A stretch of 64,000 bases of DNA from Sweltsa coloradensis. Taxonomy: Eukaryota; Arthropoda; Insecta; Plecoptera; Chloroperlidae. Numbering within the stretch: the stretch's first letter is position 1; every line of letters begins with the position of its first letter. Positions 10,824-21,789 of the stretch are shown here, piece after piece. The DNA is taken from assembly GCA_024449915.1 (NCBI GenBank), contig JAMZAV010006976.1, forward strand, positions 1 to 64,000, read 5' to 3'. Under the pieces are notes generated by a model. It made no database searches and was not told the origin of the DNA. It was given only the letters and a program-made list of their open reading frames with translations. The position numbers and the translations under genes were made by a program.

Positions 10824-11016
10824 GCGTCATGGTTTTATATAAAGGAGGTTGCACACAATTGTACTTTGTCATTCACTGGGTCGAGCTGGATCGAGTAGGT
10901 TCTGCCCAGTGATTTCCTCTTCACATCTCTGAAGATGAGCTGTGCAATCAGTTCGAAACGTCAGCATTTGAATAATGACAATCGACACGGCGTATCCCGA
11001 CAGCCAAGTTTTATTA
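10824..11016. repeat. PLE1 right inverted arm
   Basis: Begins GCGTCATGGTTTTATATA and ends CAAGTTTTATTA. Reverse complement of 9596-9788 with almost no mismatch, so the arms are either recent or recently homogenised. It carries the sense-oriented hammerhead-like motif. Confidence 0.9.
10929..10963 (+). ncRNA. Hammerhead-ribozyme-like motif, PLE1
   Basis: Core CTGAAGA (fits CUGANGA), one extra T, a 6 bp stem GAGCTG/CAGTTC closing a 6 nt loop (TGCAAT), then GAAAC and GTC. GAAAC followed by GTC can be read as a 2 bp helix III (A-U, C-G) ending in an NUH cleavage triplet. Helix I is weak (about 2 bp). Penelope termini are known to encode minimal hammerheads with tiny helix III. The extra nucleotide before stem II is a departure from the canonical core, so catalytic competence is doubtful. 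Confidence 0.5.
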
Positions 11017-11280
11017 TAGTTAGAGTTGTTTTAGGGCACTCAACAGTTGAGATATCAGTGTCCATGAGGCTCCTACAAAGGGCGTACAGAAAAGTTAAAG
11101 GTTATAACAGTAGAAGTGGGCTTTCCAAGATCACATTTTCCTTCTGCGATGAACTCGATGAAATACTGTACACACGAACGCACATAAAAAATCTTGCACC
11201 CCAAGAAATTTATTTGACCTTTTTTGGCAGATAATTATGTGCAGTTTCGCTTGTGAATTTCTCGTTTGCTTTTTGAAGAA
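11017..11280 (+). pseudogene. Myb/SANT-like DNA-binding domain fragment
   Basis: Translation of about 11065-11236 gives LLQRAYRKVKGYNSRSG, then CDELDEILYTRTHIKNL. The order (basic RxYRKVKxxNxRSG, then F/C-DELDEIL, then HIKNLAP) is what follows the third helix of Myb/SANT-like domains seen in MSANTD proteins and Harbinger partner proteins. No start codon or stop fixes it, and the preceding helices are absent. The first 45 bp resemble a diverged non-LTR 3' end (AGGGCACTCAACAG). The N-terminal half of a similar domain lies at 21.6 kb. Confidence 0.45.
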
Positions 11281-11685
11281 TAAAGACAACAAAAACATTC
11301 CAATCTGGACAGAACAGCCACAACAGAACGCTGCGAGGACACAAAAGTAAAAAGTTGCTCAACCAACACACTCGATTGTAATAGAAGCTAACTCTATGAA
11401 CTGACGAGGCCCAGTAAGAACAGAACGAAGAGCGGACACAAAACACGTCCGCCTGCGACAAGAACAACAGACCGACTGCGAGGTGAGGCTCCCCGGACTA
11501 GCTGTGCGTGCAGTGCAGGTGGTAGTCAAAAGGTGCGGGGCGGCGAGGTCATATCGAATGCTACACGTGAAGTGCATTGGAAGTTTTAAATATCACATTG
11601 ACAGCAACTAGCACATGAGCTTTAAGGTATGTAATTAACTGTTTACAAGTTAATCCAAATTTTGCTCAATGAACCTGCCACCAAA
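11281..11685 (-). repeat. Family B repeat, copy B2
   Basis: Carries the family B blocks CAGTAAGAACAGAACGAAGAG, ACACGTCCGCCTGCGACAAG and AAAGGTGCGGGGCGGCGAGG. The right edge is degraded compared with B1. Same orientation as all other B copies. Confidence 0.6.
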
Positions 11686-12007
11686 CACCCAGTTTAATAA
11701 CACTATTTTAATTGGTCTGTGGTTTGGACATCACAAACCAGTGATAAAATCATTTCTTATAAAGTTTGTCGGTCCGTTTCGTAGAATACCTTGGTGATGG
11801 GGACAGAAAGGGTTTTAACAAAGTGGTGTAGAGTGAGCCATACTTCCTAATTGTCCGCAATTGAAAAACCAGATCATGGGCTCTGTCTAAACGGATAAAC
11901 CTTTTGCTGTAGGCCTAAATTTAATAGAGCTAATGCTAATGGGAGGCTAACATATGACCATAAGCACTCACTTCCATTAGCTGTTAAGAAGGTGATCAAG
12001 ACAATCT
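11686..12007. other. Unassigned spacer
   Basis: AT-rich, no open frame of note, no repeat recognised apart from general similarity to intergenic sequence. Confidence 0.4.
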
Positions 12008-12231
12008 TTAACCCTCGGTCCCTCGCGTGGGGTTCTACAAACCCCAGGCTACATTCGACTCTGTTTCTCTGGATCGGACTGTTTTACCGACTCTAGATTC
12101 TCAGTACCGTCAAGTCACTCTATCTGTTAGCGAAATTTGTAACCCTCTTATCATGAGGGCTTTTAGTGTTGTTACATTGCCGGTCTGAACTTGGCTGGGG
12201 TTACTGAAACCCCGCGCGAGTGATCACGTTA
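12008..12231. mobile_element. Short TTAA-flanked inverted-repeat element, piggyBac-type MITE
   Basis: The left end is TTAACCCTCGGTCCCTCGCG; the right end, reverse complemented, reads TAACGTGATCACTCGCGCGG. Inside these, CGTGGGGTTCTACAAACCCC pairs with the reverse complement of GGGGTTACTGAAACCCCGCG. A TTAA target and terminal repeats starting in C/G-rich sequence are hallmarks of piggyBac-type non-autonomous elements. The right TTAA has mutated to GTTA. About 224 bp, no coding capacity. Confidence 0.5.
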
Positions 12232-13593
12232 CTGTAACTGCATAGGGAGACTCAATGCCATTTTGGCTTAAATTTTGAAATTTTTGAATTTTTGGAAAAT
12301 TCTTCTTGCAATTTACTAACTGGTTCATGTTTATTACTAAAACGTAAATCAAAACTTAAAATTGCATTATTTTGACACCTTTTTTGAATATTTTGAAAAT
12401 GTCCATTTTTTTAAATCTGAAAAATACAATAAATTAATATTTCATACAAAAAGGTTCGCAGACATAGCAAGAGCTCGAGTTCATGTGGAGAGAAGCATCC
12501 AACGTTTGAGAACGTTTGCTGTGTTATAAAACAGATTACCCTGGACATTGTTGCCATATATGCTAATGACATGATCAAGGTTGTAACAGGGTTGGTTAGT
12601 TTAGGAAATCCAATCTTGGCAGTAGACAAGTTCTAAGTTACCGTATTGATTTGAATGTAGACTAGTATGGTACTAATTAGGCCTATGTTACCCACGTTGT
12701 ATTTTTAAAGGGAAAATGAAATGAAATGACATTACATGCGTGAAATCAAACAAAGAATCGGCCTCAAAAACCCATCAAATCTAAACGTTCCTCTTGAAAG
12801 CATTGAAAGCAGCATTGCCTAGGCTATCTAAAATGTGTGAACCAGTTTAACCTCCAGCACAAAAAAGTTTTTGTCTGAAGTTACAGGTTTAAGCAAAAAG
12901 CATATTAAGAATAGTACGTCCATGAAAGGTGAGATTCCGATAACATTGCTTGGCAGTCCCAAGATAAAAAATCTGCAGCATGGGCATTTCCTTGCCGTAT
13001 GTGCCGATTATGTGCATTTTCTATGTGTTTCTAATCTTAAGTCTGTAGAATTAGGCCTGCAATGGCCAGCTTATAAGAGGGCGAAAGTTTTAAGTCGTTT
13101 GAAGAACTAGAAAAGCGACTAGGAGAACATAAAGCACTAACTTGTACCGAATACTGGAAACGAGATACACGAACACTACAACAGGCCACGAGATTGGTAC
13201 TTCGAGCTAGCACATGCAACCAGTCCTTAAAATACTACTTCATTAAATATGTACAACTAAAATACAACAAATAAAGACGAAACAGCCGAAGTAAAACGTT
13301 TAAAAAACAAGATGTGCAAGTTCGACTTTGTATTAATGGTTGTTGTTATAAATTCCAAAATATTGGGAACAATCAATGTAGCTTCTAAACTGTTCCAGTC
13401 GAAAGACATTGACTTAATGTACGCATCGAGGCTTCTTAAAGGTCCCGTTCACCTCTGTAACAAGTTATCCTTAAAATCATGTACGAACATAAAAATTAAG
13501 TCCATTGTGTATATTTCCAGACCAAACCAGACCAGTGCACTGGTCTGAAGCTAACGAGGTGTTGCAACACAGCACATCCAGTGGTATATTGGG
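12232..13593. other. AT-rich spacer, nothing recognised
   Basis: Only short frames without family motifs. Poly-A/T patches occur at 12260-12430. Nothing supports a gene. Confidence 0.4.
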
Positions 13594-13604
13594 ACCGGAA
13601 CAAC

Positions 13605-13950
13605 TTTTGATTGATTGGATATTGCTTAACGTCTCATATTTATGCAACTTGGCTAATCGAGACGAAGGGAGGGACGTAAGGGATGACGCGGGGGGACAAA
13701 AGGTGGATAGGCCTGTGCTGGTCAGAACCAGCCACAAGCGTATGGGAGGGCAGGGGTTCCCCCACGTCGTGGTCGTCTCCGTCAGTCATCCGTCCGTGTT
13801 GTCATTGTCGTCGCCGTCGTGGGAGGTAGTCAAAGGGAAGGGGAACGTTCCCCGACGACGACACAGAGCTCGCCATTAGTTTTAGGGAGAAAAACTCCCC
13901 TAATCACGCGCCAAACAACGAAAAGGTTGCGAGTTGGAATTTGATGGCCC
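13605..13950 (-). mobile_element. Family A retroposon, full-length copy A1
   Basis: Flanked by ACCGGAACAAC (13594-13604) and ACCAGAACAAC (13951-13961), an 11 bp target duplication with one mismatch, which fixes the element at 346 bp. On the minus strand the head starts GGGCCATCAAATTCC and the 3' end runs GAGACGTTAAGCAATATCC into a (CAAT)n-like tail. Short length, no gene, 11 bp duplication and a simple-repeat tail suggest a SINE or a very short LINE derivative mobilised in trans. I see no clear A and B boxes, so the origin of the head is unknown. Confidence 0.75.
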
Positions 13951-13961
13951 ACCAGAACAAC

Positions 13962-14209
13962 GTTCTGGTACTTTTTTCCGAGTCGGTAAGACATTCTGCT
14001 TCTTTTCCTAGTATTTTAATGGTTTAAATGTGTTTGCAAAGTAGTAGAATTATTGTTAATTGAAATAATATTTATGATACTTCCTTTTAGTCATTTGTAG
14101 ACAATTGGGCTACTTAGTGAAAGCTAAGTGAAAGCTTATAGGTAGGTATGACATAATACAATACGAAGTTATTTACGATGAATAATAATAATATAAAACA
14201 AGTAAAAGA
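13962..14209. other. Spacer, nothing recognised
   Basis: AT-rich, without open frames or repeat blocks that I recognise. Confidence 0.4.
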
Positions 14210-14440
14210 GTGAACAATCCGTTCCATCTGGACAGAACAGACGACCTCCTGAGGTTAACACACACATTAAACAGGACGATACGAGGACAAAACAGCCAAG
14301 ACTTGCTCAAACAACTTATTCAGCATTAACAGAATCAAACTTATTTTATTGTGGAGGCCCAGCAAGAACAGACCGAAGAGCGAATACAAAACACATCCGT
14401 CTGCAACAAGAACAGCTGAAAGACTGCGAGGTGAAAAATA
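14210..14440 (-). repeat. Family B repeat, partial copy B3
   Basis: Contains CATCTGGACAGAACAG, AGACTTGCTCAAACAAC, GTGGAGGCCCAGCAAGAACAG and the ACACATCCGTCTGCAACAAG block, then breaks off after GACTGCGAGGTG near 14433. It lacks the CGGGGCGGCGAGG block, so it is truncated. Confidence 0.55.
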
Positions 14441-14529
14441 CTTCATGGCAGAAGTTGCAATAGAGTTATCATGTGTATACCGGTTTGCATTTCGGAATGA
14501 GTTCAAAGACGGAGCTCTGATCATGAAGT

Positions 14530-15200
14530 AAGCAAACATAACGATGACAGGACATTTCAGTCAAGACTTCTACTAGCAACACATTCAACAGCAACATTGA
14601 TTTGATTTAATTGGATAGATTGGATATTGCTTAACGTCTCATATTTATGCAACTTGGCTAATCGAGACGAAGGGAGGGATGTAAGGGAGGGATGTAAGAG
14701 ATGACGCGGGGGGACAAGGGGTGGACAGGCCTGTGCTGGCCAGAACCAGCCACAAGCATATGGGGAGGGCAGGGGTTCCCCCACGTCATGGTCGTCTCCG
14801 TCTGTGTCATCATCCGTCCGTGTTGTCTTTGTCGTCGCCGTCGGGGAGGTTGTCAAAGGGAAGGGGAAAGTCCCCGACGACGAACAGCAACAGAAGCTAT
14901 AGCTACTTGTACTGTGGAGGCCTAAAAAGAAAGAAGCGAAGAGCGAAGACAAAACACGTCCGCCTGCGACAAGAACATCAGACCGACTGCGAGGCGAGGC
15001 TGCTGTTGTGCGCATGTACTGTAAGCGTGTGTAAATGGCAGTCAAAGGTGCGGAGCGGCGAGGTCATATCGTTTTACACGTCAAGTGCATTAAAACTATT
15101 CAAAATCATGTTGATGACAATAGCACATGAACTCTAAGATGGGCAATAATTGGATGTGAGTAAAATTTAAATGTGTAGTGAGGTTCATCGTGACGATGCT
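14530..15200 (-). repeat. Family B repeat, copy B4, split by family A
   Basis: The left part (about 14530-14596) and right part (14883 to about 15195, ending GTTCATCGTGACG) are one family B copy interrupted by family A copy A2. The B blocks CGTCCGCCTGCGACAAGAAC and GGTCATATCG are present on the right. Nesting shows that B4 is older than A2. Confidence 0.65.
14597..14882 (-). mobile_element. Family A retroposon, 5'-truncated copy A2
   Basis: Flanked by a perfect 10 bp duplication AACAGCAACA (14587-14596 and 14883-14892). The element is only 286 bp because its minus-strand 5' end stops within the CCCCGACGACG region, while its 3' tail is intact. A 5' truncation inside an intact target duplication is the signature of target-primed reverse transcription. 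Inserted into family B copy B4. Confidence 0.8.
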
Positions 15201-15698
15201 ATAATTTCGAAGATATTATCATATACATTAATTTAACGGTAATTTATGGACCAACTGTTACACAGCACATTTCACTTCAATCACAACACCTGCATGTAGA
15301 CAGTAGATTGAAGCACGCTAGGATCTATTGTCTTACAGAGTTCAATTGACAGTGACTAGCAGAGGTTGATAGATTCAAGGCATAGAACTTCACTCATTGC
15401 TTCAATTTACTGGACCAGTGTGTTCTATTAGCATTATTTCTATTGATTAGTTTGATATTTCATGATTTCTGTGCAATACAAGACGATGAAGATAGTAACA
15501 ATGTTTAGGGCAATGAAGTGAGGTTTGCAGCTGTATCTGGCTTTCGGCTCACACTCGGAGAGGCCCCCACAGTTACTTCAAATAACAACCCCCTCCTAGA
15601 GGGAAGAAAAGTTCACTCATGAAGTGGCCTACATTGCTTTCAGCAATCAGCAATACTGTAGTTAACAGTGTTCAACACACATTAAAGTTTTATATATT
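15200..15698. other. AT-rich spacer
   Basis: No gene or recognised repeat. A C/G run (GGCCCCCAC, then CCCCCTCC) near 15565-15600 is not interpretable. Confidence 0.4.
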
Positions 15699-15711
15699 AT
15701 GTTTTAGTCAA

Positions 15712-16042
15712 TTATTATTATTGGATATTGCTTAACGTCTCATATTTATGCAACTTGGCTAATCGAGACGAAGGGAGGGACGTAAGGGATGACGTGGGGG
15801 GACAAGGGGTGGACACCGGCAGAACCAGCCACAAGCATATGGGGAGGGCAGGGGTTCCTCCACGTCGTGGTCGTCTCCGTCTGTGTCATCATTGGTCCAT
15901 GTTGTCATTGTCGTCGCCGTCGGGGAGGTAGTCAAAGGGAAGGGGAAAGACGACCCAGAGCTCGCCATTAGTTTCAGGGAGTAAAACTCCCCTTATCACG
16001 GACCAAACCACGAGAAGGTTGCGAGTTGGAATTTGATGGACC
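15712..16042 (-). mobile_element. Family A retroposon, copy A3
   Basis: Bounded by a perfect 13 bp duplication ATGTTTTAGTCAA (15699-15711 and 16043-16055), the cleanest in the window. The left edge is a TTATTATTATT tail followed by GGATATTGCTTAACGTC. A small internal deletion removes part of the GGCCTGTGCTGG block. The perfect flanks suggest a young insertion. Confidence 0.85.
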
Positions 16043-16308
16043 ATGTTTTAGTCAACAAAATGGAATCTTTGCTACGCTCATCCAAAAAAAATAAACTTCA
16101 AGTGCATGACATCGTTGTAAAACACGTGTTACACTCTGCAACATTGCAAGCCATCAAGTTAGGTGAGGGCGCAAAATTTTACGAGTTTCTAAATCCAAAC
16201 TCAATTGAATTTCTTCAAACTCTTGCTGCCGCATCTCAGACGTCCTAAAATAGGTGTGCACATCTCGAACAAATAGTTCACATGTTGCCGGAAGTTTGTT
16301 TGTGTTCG

Positions 16309-16915
16309 TTAAACACACCTTTGTCTCCCACACGAATATAAGGGAAAATATATTTTCTGAAATAACGTTTAGTGTACGATTTGTTCGTCTACCACATAGA
16401 TATCTTAACACCTATAGTAGGCTAAATTAGCAGTCAGTGGTCCACTTCCGTAACAATTAGAAGCCATTTTGAAATCACAGTTTGCATGTTAATTAAATGG
16501 GAGCGATTTGTTGCTCAAATATTTTTAAAGATGGCCGTCAGTTTGACAGCTGAGCATACTAGCCTGAAACATCAAATGATTACTAAATTCCCTAATGCAA
16601 TAACTTCTTATTGTTTCTGTTTGTTCAATATCATGCTGCACAGGATAAAACCATATCAAACAATGCAGTAAAATATTTTATTGCATTAAAAAAGCATAAA
16701 TTAAAACGCCAAATCGCAATCTTAAATTAGATTTTCGACGCTTCAATTTGCTACGCTCGCGCCTGTGAGGAGGTATTGGAGACTGCTAATCTAGCTTACT
16801 ATAGGTGTTAAGATATCTATGGTCTACCGGTATGTGACAAAAAATCGCACATCGAACATAATTTAGAAAATTATTTTCCCTTATATATTCGTGCGGTAGA
16901 CAAAGGTGTCTTTAA
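16309..16915. mobile_element. TTAA-flanked element with ~125 bp inverted ends
   Basis: The left arm (16309 to about 16434) starts TTAAACACACCTTTGTCT and contains AGATATCTTAACACCTATAG. The right arm (about 16785-16915) is its imperfect reverse complement, ending AGACAAAGGTGTCTTTAA. TTAA occurs at both borders. The 350 bp centre has no coding sequence. Non-autonomous DNA transposon; TTAA suggests piggyBac-type mobilisation. Confidence 0.65.
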
Positions 16916-17655
16916 ACAATAAAAAAAACAAAGGTCAAAATCAGGTATTGCACCTATAACATTGTTTTTCTTATTTATCCAAGATTTGCATATGCATACA
17001 GAACTATAACCCTGATAAATTTAGATTAAACATTGCATATAGTAGATTTGTAGATGAATCTGTCAACATAGATATTGTATAGTCCCCTTCAAATCAAGAA
17101 GCCCTCCTCTCAAAGAGCAACTTATTTCAATGCTATCTTTGAGCAACGTTGTAAACGTAAAATAATGTTGTCGGATTCTCTTAATGGAGAGAAGGGTTGA
17201 TCCAAAGCTTCCAAATACAAAGTGACCTCAAAATACACGTCAGCTGCGCCTGTGCCCATGTCGCGCGTAGCGCCACCTGAGTGAATGGTTATTATGTTTC
17301 ATTTCCAAGAAAAAAAAACTAACTAACAAAGTAATAGAAGGTCCACGCAGTTTGGAGTGACCGGTACAACAAGGGTTGGTAAGTGGAAGACATGATTGAC
17401 AGTTTATGGTCTCCAACAAAACCAACTATTTCCTTTGAGCTAGCATTTTACGGGTGGTTCTAGAGGGCTTCTAGATATGAACTCCAGTATAGTAATTTTG
17501 ACAATAATGCTTGCGAGCAAAATAATAGCATAGTCAACAAGTTTTTAGCAAGCAGACTTATTAACTACGCAATACGAGGAACGTACCAGGCGTGATGTGA
17601 AGCAACTGTTGATCTTACAATGCTGGTCCACAATACCACAGGCTCATTGACAAGA
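16916..17655. other. Spacer, nothing recognised
   Basis: AT-rich, with a more GC-rich stretch at 17240-17280. No supported gene. Confidence 0.4.
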
Positions 17656-17659
17656 CAAT

Positions 17660-17930
17660 AGTTAGTTAGTTATTAGGGTTTAAGGGCACACAACACTAAG
17701 GTTATCAGTGCCCGTATTCTCTTATATAATGACAAGTTATTTTTAAATCTTATTGTACAGCTGTGTTGATTTCAGGTATTTAAAAACATTTGTTATGTTC
17801 TCAGATTCATCAGATAAAATTTCTTTTAAATTAGGTTTTAGTTTAAAATCATTCCTCTCGTCCATGTGTTGAGGACATTCTACTAAAATACACAAAACAG
17901 TTAAAATCTCACCACACTTCAGGTAAGATA
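17660..17930 (-). mobile_element. Jockey-like non-LTR 3' end, fragment J1
   Basis: Reads GTTAGTTATTAGGGTTTAAG, then GGGCACACAACACTAAGG and TCAGTGCCCG, and then the coding end of a minus-strand ORF2. It is colinear with the longer copies at 20.3 and 61.7 kb, where the frame ends in TNVFKYLKSTKLYNRI. Breaks off near 17925. Confidence 0.65.
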
Positions 17931-18009
17931 AGAAAGTGTTTCAAATAAATGTTAGGCATATATTGGGACAGCTTAAAACATGTGAAACTAACTACCTTTG
18001 CTATTTCAG

Positions 18010-18217
18010 GAAAGCTTACCAAAAAGCAAGTCAAACACAAGCAACAGATTCTAGATCGTTCTAGAAAAAGACGGGAAAATTTAACGTCCAGTGGTCCTCA
18101 TAAGCGACCGCGCACCGTAGGTGGGACTGACCAGCACTACGGCTTGCTGGACACAGTTGCCACTAAAGGTCTCAGCCCCAACGAGCTGGAAAAGATGACA
18201 ACTGTTTTTCCGAAATG
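18010..18217 (+). CDS. Orphan exon-like open frame, unknown
   Basis: Preceded by a good acceptor (TTTGCTATTTCAG, ending 18009), then an open, basic frame: KLTKKQVKHKQQILDRSRKR, GPHKRPRTVGGTDQHYGLLD, LSPNELEKMTTVFPK and a stop. Biased towards Lys/Arg, with no transposon motif that I know. It may be the last exon of a lost gene or part of an element. No partner exon was found. Confidence 0.3.
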
Positions 18218-18231
18218 ACAAATGATGAAAG

Positions 18232-18316
18232 ATTGGATATTTGTTTAGATATATCTTAACGTCTCATATTTATGCAACTTGGCAAATCGAGACGAAGGGA
18301 GGGACGTAAGAGATGA
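18232..18316 (-). mobile_element. Family A fragment A4
   Basis: Only the minus-strand 3' end remains (GGATATTTG, CTTAACGTCTCATATTTATG, GAGACGAAGGGAGGGACG). It ends at GAGATGAC and is therefore strongly 5' truncated. Confidence 0.6.
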
Positions 18317-18414
18317 CCTTCACCTGGTTGACAATGATGGGGCAGTGACTCATGGTCAGCAAAACAATGATCAGTGGTAAAGGCCTAAAGTTCGGCCCCC
18401 CCTCGACTTCATGA

Positions 18415-19200
<786 letters not shown>

Positions 19201-20287
19201 TACATCTTCTGAATCGGAAACTGAACAATAGGCTGAGGACATAAATAGGACGGACACAACCGCATCAGAGGGAAGCTTTCGAGAATCACCACGACCGCCA
19301 CTGGGTTCGGAACGATATCTTGTCCCAATAATGGTGTGCCCAATGCAAACACAAGTACTGTTACTACGTATAATGCTGGAGCAGAACCAGAGGCGAGATG
19401 AGCAAATGACAATGATAATCAACACAATGGAAGCACGAGGGGAGGACATGAAAAAGAATACATGAACCGTTCATAGAAGCAAACGCTTATCTTTGAAGAG
19501 GACTATGTTGATTCCCTATTAGCCAAAAAAAAAACAAAGATATCAACAAAAGATAAATAAATATGGCACTACTAATTATTTGCTTAACGTAGAAAACCTA
19601 GACGAATTAAAAACGAATACGAAAAAATAGAGAAAGAGCGCGACACAAATAAAATTACAAAAATAATGTCAGCTACATAAGAGCTCCCAACGCCACATTG
19701 AAAATGTCAATCAACTTTAGAAAGGGCACTGGCCTTTCCCCCTAAACGTAAGTAATAACAAAACCGCAACACTACTTCCTCTACCAAACCCCACCACATA
19801 TTTCACTACCTCTACCATACTACTCGTGCTGTTATCTCAACTACCAATACACTGCTACTACTATCAGTTAAAATCTACCCTCATATATCTTGTATATTAT
19901 TGTTCTTATCTACGTTTTATCCATAGAATGATGATGATATAATGTTTAAGGGGCATGTGAACTATAAGCTATTTACGCCACCAAGATCGTTTGTTACTGC
20001 TTGGTATTGAAGGAGTTGTCAGCTGTGAATCGATTGTCAAGAAAAGCAGAAAGCCTTATTTTCAATGTTGAGAACAATGCCGCGGAACAGTACAATTCCG
20101 TATCGCAAAATGATTGGTGGAAAGCAAATTAATTACACTTTGAGAGACTCATTTCAATTTCGCTACAATGCTGCTGTAGTGTCATTCACCTCAACGGAAG
20201 AGCTACATTGTGTAGTCCACAAAACGGTTACCCAGAAGAGCTCTGGGTTTTTCACCAAGCGTTACACAACCGATAGAAGGAACGTCA
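19201..20287. other. Unassigned; a short open frame at 20065-20298
   Basis: 19201-19500 is moderately GC with no clear frame. 19500-19960 is A-rich then pyrimidine-rich. A 77-codon frame at 20065 (MLRTMPRNSTIPYRKMIGGK start) has no recognisable motif and runs into the following non-LTR fragment. Confidence 0.3.
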
Positions 20288-20820
20288 TTGTTAGTTAGTT
20301 TTTTGGGTTTAAGGGGCATGCAACACTAAGAATATTAGTGCCCTTGTTCTCTTTAAGAGTGATTTTGCTATTTTTAAATTCTATTTACAGCTTTGTTGAT
20401 TTCAGATATTTAAAATTTTGGTTATATTCTCAGATTCCCCAGATAAAATTTTTTTTAAATTTGGTTTTAGTTTAAAATCATTCCTCTCGTCCATGTGTTG
20501 AGGACATTCTACTAAAATGTGCTTAACAGTTAAAATCTCACCACCACTGCTCACAGGGTGGTGGGTCTTCACCTTTTAAAAGGTATGTTTTGAGTGAGAT
20601 GTGTGTGTCCAATGCGGGGACGGGTCAGAACAACCTTTTTGGGCGTCGAGAAGAGCGCCTTGAGAGAACCAGGTGTTACATCGTCTTTTATTTCAAGAAG
20701 CTTAGGCCTATTATTTTGCATGATATGCCTTTTTCCTTCGCACCACTTTTCTTGAAGTTGCGTTTAAAAAAATGCTTTTAGATCAGGCGTTACAACTAAA
20801 TGGCATCAACTCGTGTTTTT
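20288..20820 (-). mobile_element. Jockey-like non-LTR 3' end, fragment J2
   Basis: Begins TTAGTTAGTTTTTTGGG, then AAGGGGCATGCAACACTAAG, and follows the same order as J4 at 61.7 kb, through CTCGTCCATGTGTTGAGGACA and the block coding for the ISSRRSSRREEVVLTRLR-type sequence. Several indels have destroyed the frame. Confidence 0.65.
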
Positions 20821-21569
20821 GTTACCAGGAGATAGCTTGTATCTCAGCGTTAGGGCCTACTTCTTACGATCGTGCCGATTATTGCTGACGTTGCTTATGT
20901 GAACGTTAGAACACTTGTGTCATTGGGGGCTTCTAGGCATTTTCAACCGCATGCGGGATTAAAGGTAAACTATATAAATTTGTGAAACATGAAAACGTAG
21001 TTTTGTGCCACCATTTTGGAAGAAGGCCAATCATATAATTATCTCTTGTACCTGTCTCATTCTAATATGTAAACTTCTCAGTTTTCCCTACGTTAACCAG
21101 GCCTGTGCATATTAGTTGTATTGTAACTTTGATAATAAACCCAAATTATTTTTGTTAAATTATCTCTTCTTTAGCTAGCATCGGCCTATCCTTCGTTCTT
21201 CCTTGGGTCGTTGACTTTCTCTTCAGCAAAGAACGTGGCGTCCCGAGTGCGGTGGTTCCCAAGAGGAGAAGAAACTTACCCACCCCCATCTCCAGCTTGA
21301 GTCTAGCCGAGGTAGGATTTTTTGCTCGTCGCAAAGTGTTTATTATAAATTATAAAGTAATATGCATGTGTCTGGAAAAAAAACCCTACTTACTTACATT
21401 TATATATCAGTCCTAAAATCAGACGTGTTATAGAATGCACTACCAATAGTATTCATTCAAGTCAGTCCTCCATAAATCAACATTAATGTCATTTTCTTCA
21501 TATTTGGGTCATTTTTTCAATTCCAGATGCCATTATCTTCCCCCTAAAATCGAGATCCCTCATTTGCAG
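20821..21569. other. Spacer, nothing recognised
   Basis: Mixed composition, no supported frame or repeat block. Confidence 0.35.
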
Positions 21570-21782
21570 TTTCCCGTCGAGTGGTGTACTGCAGAAACAA
21601 AGTTGTTACTTGACAAATATATTGATTATCTTGACGAAGTTGGTACTTGAAAAAATTTTAAAACAAAAAGGTCATGTGGACAAAATAAGTAGTGATATTT
21701 GCGAAATCTTGGGTATTGAAAGAACCTGGGTACAGTGCAAAGAATCGGTACAAAAACATTTTGAAAGAAAAGTCAAGTAGAT
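21570..21782 (+). pseudogene. Myb/SANT-like DNA-binding domain, frameshifted
   Basis: After an acceptor-like TTTGCAG the sequence reads EWCTAETKLLLDKYIDYLDE, the first helix of a Myb/SANT-like domain. Frames then alternate: LKKF, KTK, KISSDICEILGIERTWVQCK (second helix), then NRYKNILKEKSS (recognition helix). At least three frameshifts and several stops make it a pseudogene. Such domains occur in MSANTD proteins and in the DNA-binding partner of Harbinger transposases. The following subdomain type is seen at 11.07 kb. Confidence 0.6.
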
Positions 21783-21789
21783 AGAATAT

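Larger units (their letters stand above)
9562..11016 (+). mobile_element. Penelope-like retroelement PLE1 with inverted arms
   Basis: Flanks TAGTTAGTGTT (9551-9561) and TAGTTAGAGTT (11017-11027) form an 11 bp target duplication with one mismatch. The body has a 34 nt extension (9562-9595), a left arm (9596-9788), a 5'-truncated coding region for the reverse-transcriptase C-terminus plus GIY-YIG endonuclease, and a right arm (10824-11016) that is the reverse complement of the left. Inverted arms around a truncated coding region are a known Penelope arrangement. Confidence 0.85.

Noticed and set aside
9562..11016. PLE1 as a DNA transposon with terminal inverted repeats
   Set aside because: The coding region is reverse transcriptase plus GIY-YIG endonuclease, 5' truncated, and an extension lies outside one arm. 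This is a retroelement layout.
13477..15968. Long open frames on the minus strand of family A copies (shared sequence such as LPETNGELWVVVGEP and SLTSLPSSRLAKLHKYETLS)
   Set aside because: They recur because the repeat recurs. The frame shifts freely between copies, composition is low-complexity (Thr/Asp and Ser/Pro runs), and there is no common start. I treat them as non-coding.
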